Below are positions 5,395 through 5,428 of a DNA stretch of 5,428 bases, piece after piece. The position numbers were made by a program, and so were the translations under genes. The stretch comes from an uncultured Lachnospiraceae bacterium (GTDB lineage: Bacteria; Bacillota; Clostridia; Lachnospirales; Lachnospiraceae): NCBI GenBank assembly GCA_934394615.1, contig CAKRRJ010000117.1, forward strand, positions 1-5,428, given 5' to 3'. The notes beneath the pieces were generated by a model, which worked only from the letters and a program-made list of their open reading frames with translations, was not told the DNA's origin and searched no databases. How positions within the stretch are numbered: position 1 is the first letter of the stretch; the number at the start of each line of letters is the position of its first letter.

Positions 5395-5412
5395 TCTTGG
5401 AGGACATTATTT

Positions 5413-5428
5413 ATGAATGTTTCTAATA
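5413..5428 (+). CDS. Start of a gene truncated by the right window edge
   Basis: GGAGG (5399-5403) is placed nine bases before ATG 5413, and the frame reads MNVSN to the end of the window. The promoter-like sequence at 5362-5390 supports a real gene start. Only five codons are visible, so no function can be given. Confidence 0.55.

Noticed and set aside
1..5428. CRISPR array, insertion sequence, tRNA or rRNA
   Set aside because: No regularly spaced repeats, transposase-like protein, terminal inverted repeats or RNA-gene signatures were seen by reading both strands.

Overview
The window looks like a chromosomal segment of a gut-type Clostridia, most likely Lachnospiraceae (Blautia/Dorea/Clostridium-like). 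This rests on moderate base composition, strong AGGAGG-type ribosome sites, short gaps between same-strand genes and the protein style. The genus is inference, because no rRNA or other marker is present.

Layout. The left edge (1-677, minus strand) holds the N-terminal half of a MATE multidrug efflux transporter, cut by the window boundary. A 141-bp divergent control region (678-818) separates it from a LysR-type regulator on the plus strand (819-1736). This is the classic arrangement of a LysR regulator controlling its divergent neighbour. Only 16 bp after the regulator comes a multi-spanning membrane protein of unknown function (1753-2709). After a further 18 bp comes a 494-residue-class protein (495 aa, 2728-4215) that joins a coiled coil, a PD-(D/E)XK-like nuclease core and a P-loop ATPase of the DUF2075/SF1-helicase type. 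Then follow a CatA-like O-acetyltransferase (4291-4959) and a small antibiotic-biosynthesis-monooxygenase (ABM) family protein (5035-5319). A promoter-like region leads into a new gene that begins at 5413 and runs off the right edge.

How the parts may work together. MATE pump, LysR regulator, CatA-like acetyltransferase and ABM protein all have family roles in handling small toxic or redox-active molecules, so the locus reads as a loose detoxification neighbourhood. The membrane protein and nuclease/ATPase pair between them fits that theme poorly and is the least explained part. They are tightly spaced, probably co-transcribed, and both carry Q/N-rich flexible segments. The ATPase keeps its Walker A and B motifs but appears to have lost residues normally conserved in the late helicase motifs. 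This pair is the best candidate here for an undescribed system, but its function (defence, DNA handling, envelope-linked process) cannot be read from the sequence.

Smaller signals include a perfect 11-bp tandem duplication across the stop codon of the acetyltransferase gene, an 11-bp direct repeat flanking that gene, and a GTGT-N6-ACAC inverted repeat over the predicted -10 of the last gene. No rRNA, tRNA, CRISPR array, insertion sequence or convincing intrinsic terminator was seen.
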